Assembly (NCBI RefSeq): GCF_003385185.1
Contig: NZ_PQHZ01000014.1
Location: 1-64,000, forward strand
Length of the DNA: 64,000 nucleotides
Direction: 5' to 3'
DNA from: Amycolatopsis palatopharyngis
GTDB taxonomy: Bacteria > Actinomycetota > Actinomycetes > Mycobacteriales > Pseudonocardiaceae
In this document: one piece after another, positions 60,701 to 64,000 of the stretch
Layout: every line of letters starts with the position of its first letter
Numbering within the stretch: the first letter of the stretch is position 1
The notes under the pieces: generated by a model
What the model was told of the DNA's origin: nothing
The model's database searches: none
What the model saw: the letters and a program-made list of their open reading frames with translations, nothing else
Translations under genes and position numbers: made by a program

Positions 60701-63173
60701 CCGCGTCGGTCACACCGACGTCGAAAGCGATCTCGTCACCGAAGTCGAACATCCCACCGTCCGGTGGTGTCGCGAGGTCGACGACCGGAGCCGTGTTGCC
60801 CACGGTCACGGTCACGTTCGCGACTCCCTCCTTGCCGGTCTCGTCGGTGACGGTGAGCTGGGCGTTGTAGGTGCCGTTCTCGGTGTAGGTGTGTGCGGGG
60901 TTGGCCTCGCTGGAGGTACCACCGTCACCGAACGTCCAGGCGTGGGTCAGTCCCGTTCCCTCTGGATCGGCCGAACCCTCGCTGGAGAAGGCCACCTCCA
61001 GCGGCGCGATCCCGGAGGACGGCGCCGCGGCCGCCTTCGCGATCGGCCTGCGGTTGCCCTGCGTGTAGTCGATGCGGTAGAGGCCGGAGTCGGGGTTGTC
61101 CCTTCCGTAACCACCGCCCCACTCCAGCAGGTACATCGAGCCGTCCGGACCGAATCGCATGTCCATCGGGGCAAGGGTCTCGACGCTGTCGAGCCACGGC
61201 GCGATCTCGAGCAGCGACCCCTGGTCGTCGAGGTTGAAGTTGAAGATGCGGTTACGCGCCCACTCGTAGAAGAACGGCTTGCCGTCGTAGTAGGCGGGGA
61301 ACTTGGTCTCCGACTCCAGTTCCGGGTCGTACCGGTACACCGGGCCCGCCATCGGCGCGGCGCCGCCGGTTTCCAGTACCGGGAACTCCGCCGACTCGCC
61401 GTAGCCGTACCAGACGTCCGCGGCCTTGGCCGCGGGCAGTTCGGTCAGCCCCGTGTTGTTGGGTGAGTCGTTGACCGGGTTGGCACAGTCGAACTTGGCG
61501 CCCGACGTGGACGTGGCGAAGTCGTAGTCGTTGTACGCGATGTTGTCGGCGATGCAGTACGGCCAGCCGTAGAACCCGGGCTCGCGGATGATGTTCCACT
61601 CGACCTTGCCGTCCGGACCGCGGTCGGGGTCGGCACTGCGCGAGTCGGGACCGTAGTCGGCCATGTAGATCGTGCCGTCGGTGTCGACGCTGAACCGGAA
61701 CGGGTTGCGGAAACCCATCGCGTAGATCTCCGGCAACGTCTTCTCCGTCCCCGGGGCGAACATGTTGCCCTCGGGGATGCTGTAACCACCCTCGGCCTGC
61801 GGGTGCACCCGCAGGATCTTGCCGCGCAGGTCGTTGGTGTTCGCCGAGGCCCGCTGGGCGTCGAACAGTGCCCGCCCTTCGCGCTCGTCGATCGGGGAGT
61901 AACCGCTGGACTGGAACGGGTTGGTGTCGTCACCGACGCCGATGTAGAGATCCCCGTTCGGCCCGAAGGTCAGGTAGCCACCGGTGTGACCGGGCTCCTC
62001 CAGCCTGGAAGCGGGAATGTCGAGCAACTTCTGCTCGGTGTCCGCGAGGATCGAGTTGCCCTCCACGTTGAACCGCGAGACCCGGTTGATCTCGGCGTCA
62101 CCGGGAGGTGAGTAGTACAGGTAGATCCAGCCGTTGTCGGCGAACGCCGGATCGAGCGTGAGCCCGACGAGGCCGTCCTCACCGCCGGAGTAGACCGGCA
62201 GGTCGAGAGCGACGGACGTGCTGCCGCTGGCCGGGTCGTAGACCTTCACCTGGCCGAGGATCTCGGTGTAGAAGACGCGGCCGTCCGGAGTGATGTCCAG
62301 TGCGGTCGGCGCCTTGGTGTTGCTGTCCAGCGCCACCTTCTCGAAAGCGCTGTCCACAGTGGCGGAACAGTCGGCCTTCTCGACCCCGGCCGCGGTACGG
62401 ACTCCGCCGAGCAGGTGCTCGACGAACAGCGGCTCGCTGTAGGCGCCCTGCGGGTGCCCCATGGCCGTCGCCCAGACACGGGCGGTACCCACCTCGCGGC
62501 ACCACGAGATCGGGTGGTCAGCACCCATCGCGTCGCCACCGGGGTTGTAGGTCGACTCGTCCGCGGTGACCAGGACGTGCGCCTTACCGCGGATGTTCTG
62601 GTCGAAGTTGTACCACTCCTCCGCGCGCTCCCAGCGCTCCGGCAAGCCTGCGGTTGAGGGGTGCTGCCGGTCGGCGACCTTCGCGGTGCCCTGGAGCACG
62701 CCGGGTGAGTGCGAGGGCATGTGGGCACCCGCGTTCACCAGATCGTCCCACCACGGGAACTCGGACTCGATCCCCATGTCCGTGGCGTTGTGGATGGCCG
62801 CGATACCGCCGCCGTTGTCCACATAGGTCTGGATGGCCTGGCGCTGCTCGTCGTTCTCCCAGACCATGCCTGAGGTCTGGAACATGATGACGACGTCGTA
62901 GTTGGCGAGGTTGGCGTCGTTGAAGACCGCGGAATCCTCTGTGTGGTCCAACGTGAAATGGTTATCGACGGCCAGCTGCTCGAACAGCGCGACGCCGGCG
63001 GGGATGGAGTCGTGCCGGTAGCCGGCTGTTTTGGTGAACAACAAGGCACTGAACTCAGGATCCTGTTCGTGCCCGGGGTGCGCCTGCACTGCCGCCGGAA
63101 CTAAGCCGAGGGCGACAAAAGTGGAGAGTACGACGGCGCCCACCCGCAGCAAGAATCTCTTGCGTGTGCTCAT
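57786..63173 (-). CDS. Giant exported ThuA / sugar dehydrogenase / PKD multidomain protein
   Basis: The 1795-residue protein has a Sec signal (1-31, AVQA end). A ThuA-like domain spans 38-262 (FTKTAGYRHDSIPAG, GGIAAIHNATD, GHPQGAYSEPLF). A glucose/sorbosone-dehydrogenase beta-propeller spans 280-705 (GGEDGLVGLTLDP, LTFGPNGDLYIGVGDD, MGFRNPFRF, EPGFYGWPYC). Then come PKD 1 (710-800), a CBM6-like jelly-roll, PKD 2, two LamG/DUF1349-like domains that resemble each other (each DEF-G-LDG-RW), an OmpL47-type domain, a Big-like domain, and a helical FIMAH-like end (ADVRTLVDRFTEEGRID to LIGQWRG). It probably oxidises or binds sugars outside the cell. GAGGAACCC precedes the ATG. Confidence 0.88.
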   Translation of the reverse strand: MSTRKRFLLRVGAVVLSTFVALGLVPAAVQAHPGHEQDPEFSALLFTKTAGYRHDSIPAGVALFEQLAVDNHFTLDHTEDSAVFNDANLANYDVVIMFQTSGMVWENDEQRQAIQTYVDNGGGIAAIHNATDMGIESEFPWWDDLVNAGAHMPSHSPGVLQGTAKVADRQHPSTAGLPERWERAEEWYNFDQNIRGKAHVLVTADESTYNPGGDAMGADHPISWCREVGTARVWATAMGHPQGAYSEPLFVEHLLGGVRTAAGVEKADCSATVDSAFEKVALDSNTKAPTALDITPDGRVFYTEILGQVKVYDPASGSTSVALDLPVYSGGEDGLVGLTLDPAFADNGWIYLYYSPPGDAEINRVSRFNVEGNSILADTEQKLLDIPASRLEEPGHTGGYLTFGPNGDLYIGVGDDTNPFQSSGYSPIDEREGRALFDAQRASANTNDLRGKILRVHPQAEGGYSIPEGNMFAPGTEKTLPEIYAMGFRNPFRFSVDTDGTIYMADYGPDSRSADPDRGPDGKVEWNIIREPGFYGWPYCIADNIAYNDYDFATSTSGAKFDCANPVNDSPNNTGLTELPAAKAADVWYGYGESAEFPVLETGGAAPMAGPVYRYDPELESETKFPAYYDGKPFFYEWARNRIFNFNLDDQGSLLEIAPWLDSVETLAPMDMRFGPDGSMYLLEWGGGYGRDNPDSGLYRIDYTQGNRRPIAKAAAAPSSGIAPLEVAFSSEGSADPEGTGLTHAWTFGDGGTSSEANPAHTYTENGTYNAQLTVTDETGKEGVANVTVTVGNTAPVVDLATPPDGGMFDFGDEIAFDVGVTDAEDGEIDCAKVVVQPALGHDAHAHPLDPVNACTGTIETIVDDGHADANIFYSVDASYSDNGAEGLPSLVGRDTAILQPKHKQAEYFSGSSGVRVVEQGGAEAGRRIGDISDGDWISFSPMNLTGIDQVAVRASSGGGGGSVEFRAGAADGDVLATVDVPNTGGWNNYVTLPPVDITDPGATTELFVVFRSAAAGPYDLDSLSFVGKGVAVNAAPHVQVDATPTTGNAPLKVDFTATATDPEGDEPLTYEWVFGDGATASGAQVSHTYTEAGEYTAKVTVTDTAGRSKQASVPIVASPKVSPPIECLTPGSDEFTGDSLDGERWTSARPDGAQYSVADGQLVLPTAAGDINGGAQGPISFVGQAAPGGSWSATTLVTIDANQQWQQAGLMLLADNDNYARVNVQSNGSGRELEFVRESGGQREIRKGALATDGTSFHLRMETDGTSLTAYTSADGVTWTAFGDSYPVEGVAAGQLGLYALKGDTPAPVIDASFDYFRVSSGTGAEVEPGDEFEGDRLDGCRWDAVVRPDLTTMRVEEGELRIDTVNADINGGANDDPSNFVLQQAPEGDWTVETRMRAPLVERYQLAGFMVHGTDDDYVKFDVVAVNTPGSATSLRAELVSENNGQFGNGGNRSIALGDTESGWWHLRLAKVGDTYEGWVSHDGEQWTSVGAPVTNAVPEAKVGLMAIGPQQTAGPVTVGFDWFHLSSGQADEQAPVTTASLDPGEPDGEGGWYRSAPTVTLSADDGAGSGVAGSEYQVDGGEWIAYTEPFAVEGDGAHEVRYRSTDQAGNVEEAGVTEVKIDAVAPEVTVSGVQEGASYGDSADLTLAWETADATSGVGTTGATLDGEALDNGAVVPLHTIALGEHELVVTAADVAGNVTERTVTFTVETSLADVRTLVDRFTEEGRIDAKTSKQLKASLAVTSLLVANGVERGAVHTMGVFVRIVERNVEDEQVKAVLVRDAEELIGQWRG

Positions 63174-63250
63174 GGGTTCCTCACGTAAGGGGACTGGAGA
63201 ACTTTGTGGGTTCCTCGGCGTGCCGGCGCCGTACAGCAAGGAGCCTCGGA

Positions 63251-64000
63251 TCAGGCCATATGCGACATCACCTCCTCGAGGTGGCGTAGGCCGTTGGACG
63301 CGAGCAGGTCCTGGCTCTCGGCCAGCGGGCGCCAGATCGAGGCCGCCGTGGCGATACTGCGGTTGTGTGCGGTGAACGACTCGATGCACAGCGGGCCGGA
63401 GTAGCCCGCTTCACCGATCGCCGTGAGCAGGGCGGGCCAGTCGAAGTGGTCCCGGCCCGGTGCTCCCCTGTCGTTAGCGCACACCTGGACGTGCGCGATC
63501 CGGCCAGTTGCCGACCGGATCGCGGCGGGCAGATCGGTTTCCTCGATGTTCTGGTGGTAGATGTCCAGTGCGACACCGCAAGCGCTTTCTTCAAGGTCAC
63601 CAAGACCGCTGAGAGTTTGCTCGATGGTGTTGAACAGACTGGTCTCGTACCGGTTGAGCGGTTCCACAGCGACCCGGACGCCGAGCGAAGCGGCATGGGC
63701 CAGCACGGGAGCGAGGTTGTCCCGCCACTGGGCGAGGCAGTCGGCCCGCTCCTGTTCGGTCATCCGCCAGGTACGCCCCACCGACGAGTAGGCCGGGCCG
63801 GCGATGACCGGCGAGCCGACCTCGGCCGCGACATCGAGACAGTGCCGGAGGTAGTCCTGGGTACCGGAGATCACCGCGTCGGAGTCCAGGACGAGCTCCC
63901 GGCCCGGTGGCATCACCAGTGCCACCGTGGCCGAGAGCCCGAGGTCCGCCAGCAGCGTCGCCGCCGCTGCCGGATCCCAGTCACCGGGGTTCTCGATCGG
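63251..64000 (-). CDS. Sugar phosphate isomerase/epimerase-like protein (partial)
   Basis: The reading frame is open to the right end of the window (first codons seen PIENPGDWDPAAAATLL), so the N-terminus is missing. About 249 residues are visible. AP-endonuclease-2-like TIM-barrel motifs are present: GVRVAVEPLNRYETSLFNT, CGVALDIYHQNIEE, IAHVQVCANDRGAPGRDHFDW and GYSGPLCIESF. Glu, Asp, His and Glu metal ligands are at the usual positions. It is 77 bases upstream of the giant ThuA gene in the same direction, a pairing common in sugar-catabolic clusters, so the two probably act on the same carbohydrate. Confidence 0.85.
   Translation of the reverse strand, partial: PIENPGDWDPAAAATLLADLGLSATVALVMPPGRELVLDSDAVISGTQDYLRHCLDVAAEVGSPVIAGPAYSSVGRTWRMTEQERADCLAQWRDNLAPVLAHAASLGVRVAVEPLNRYETSLFNTIEQTLSGLGDLEESACGVALDIYHQNIEETDLPAAIRSATGRIAHVQVCANDRGAPGRDHFDWPALLTAIGEAGYSGPLCIESFTAHNRSIATAASIWRPLAESQDLLASNGLRHLEEVMSHMA

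Noticed and set aside
1..64000. tRNA, rRNA or CRISPR arrays
   Set aside because: Reading both strands by eye I found no T-loop/acceptor pairing and no regularly spaced repeats; a tRNAscan-SE run would settle the first point.

Overview
The window is high-GC chromosomal DNA from an actinomycete. Gene content and order point to the Pseudonocardiaceae, close to the mycobacteria in synteny. The run hemW, sir/cysH, lepA, rpsT, holA, comEC, comEA, degV-type, octT, gpgP, rsfS, nadD, proB, obgE, rpmA, rplU, rne, ndk, DUF4233 gene, folC follows the Rv2388c-Rv2447c part of the Mycobacterium tuberculosis map (recalled, not searched). Several genes have a TANNNT-like -10 element 6-8 bases before the start codon, which suggests leaderless mRNAs. 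I saw no tRNA, rRNA, CRISPR array, prophage or classical insertion sequence.

Layout. 1-6.1 kb: a nested inverted repeat, hemW, a small secreted repeat protein, and a cstA / cory-CC-star / ArsA-type ATPase operon. 6.1-11.9 kb: an assimilatory sulfate-reduction operon (leader peptide, sirA-type sulfite reductase, Zn-ribbon protein, APS reductase cysH, cysD, cysN, CbiX-like chelatase). It goes from sulfate to sulfide without cysC, and the chelatase supplies the siroheme branch. 12-23.7 kb: mixed metabolic genes, a membrane-anchored RNase Sa-like toxin with barstar, lepA, rpsT and holA. 23.8-25.3 kb: a SAM-I riboswitch in front of a threonine synthase. 25.3-31.9 kb: a leftward cluster with comEC/comEA, DegV protein, octT/gpgP (methylglucose lipopolysaccharide pathway), rsfS and nadD. 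32-35.3 kb: a break in the conserved order, filled by a RecQ helicase with a phosphoribosyltransferase-like tail and a DUF559-type nuclease gene flanked by ~28-bp inverted repeats. 35.3-42 kb: proB, obgE, rpmA, rplU, rne. 42-57 kb: exported protease, ABC-2 exporter, phosphodiester glycosidase/phosphoesterase fusion, secreted peptidase, ndk, phoD, methyltransferase, DUF4233 protein and folC. 57-64 kb: a giant exported ThuA/sugar-dehydrogenase protein behind a sugar-phosphate isomerase-like gene that runs off the window.

The most unusual signal is the inverted-repeat family CTGCAAGTAC-NN-CCAAGCAAG. It flanks the DUF559-type nuclease gene as widely spaced arms (34206-35278) and recurs at 35-143 as a compact 109-bp nested hairpin with no gene. 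This looks like an autonomous cassette and a miniature derivative. A second dispersed repeat, a 28-bp palindrome (11927-11954 and 54974-55001), sits just after stop codons and is probably terminator-like.
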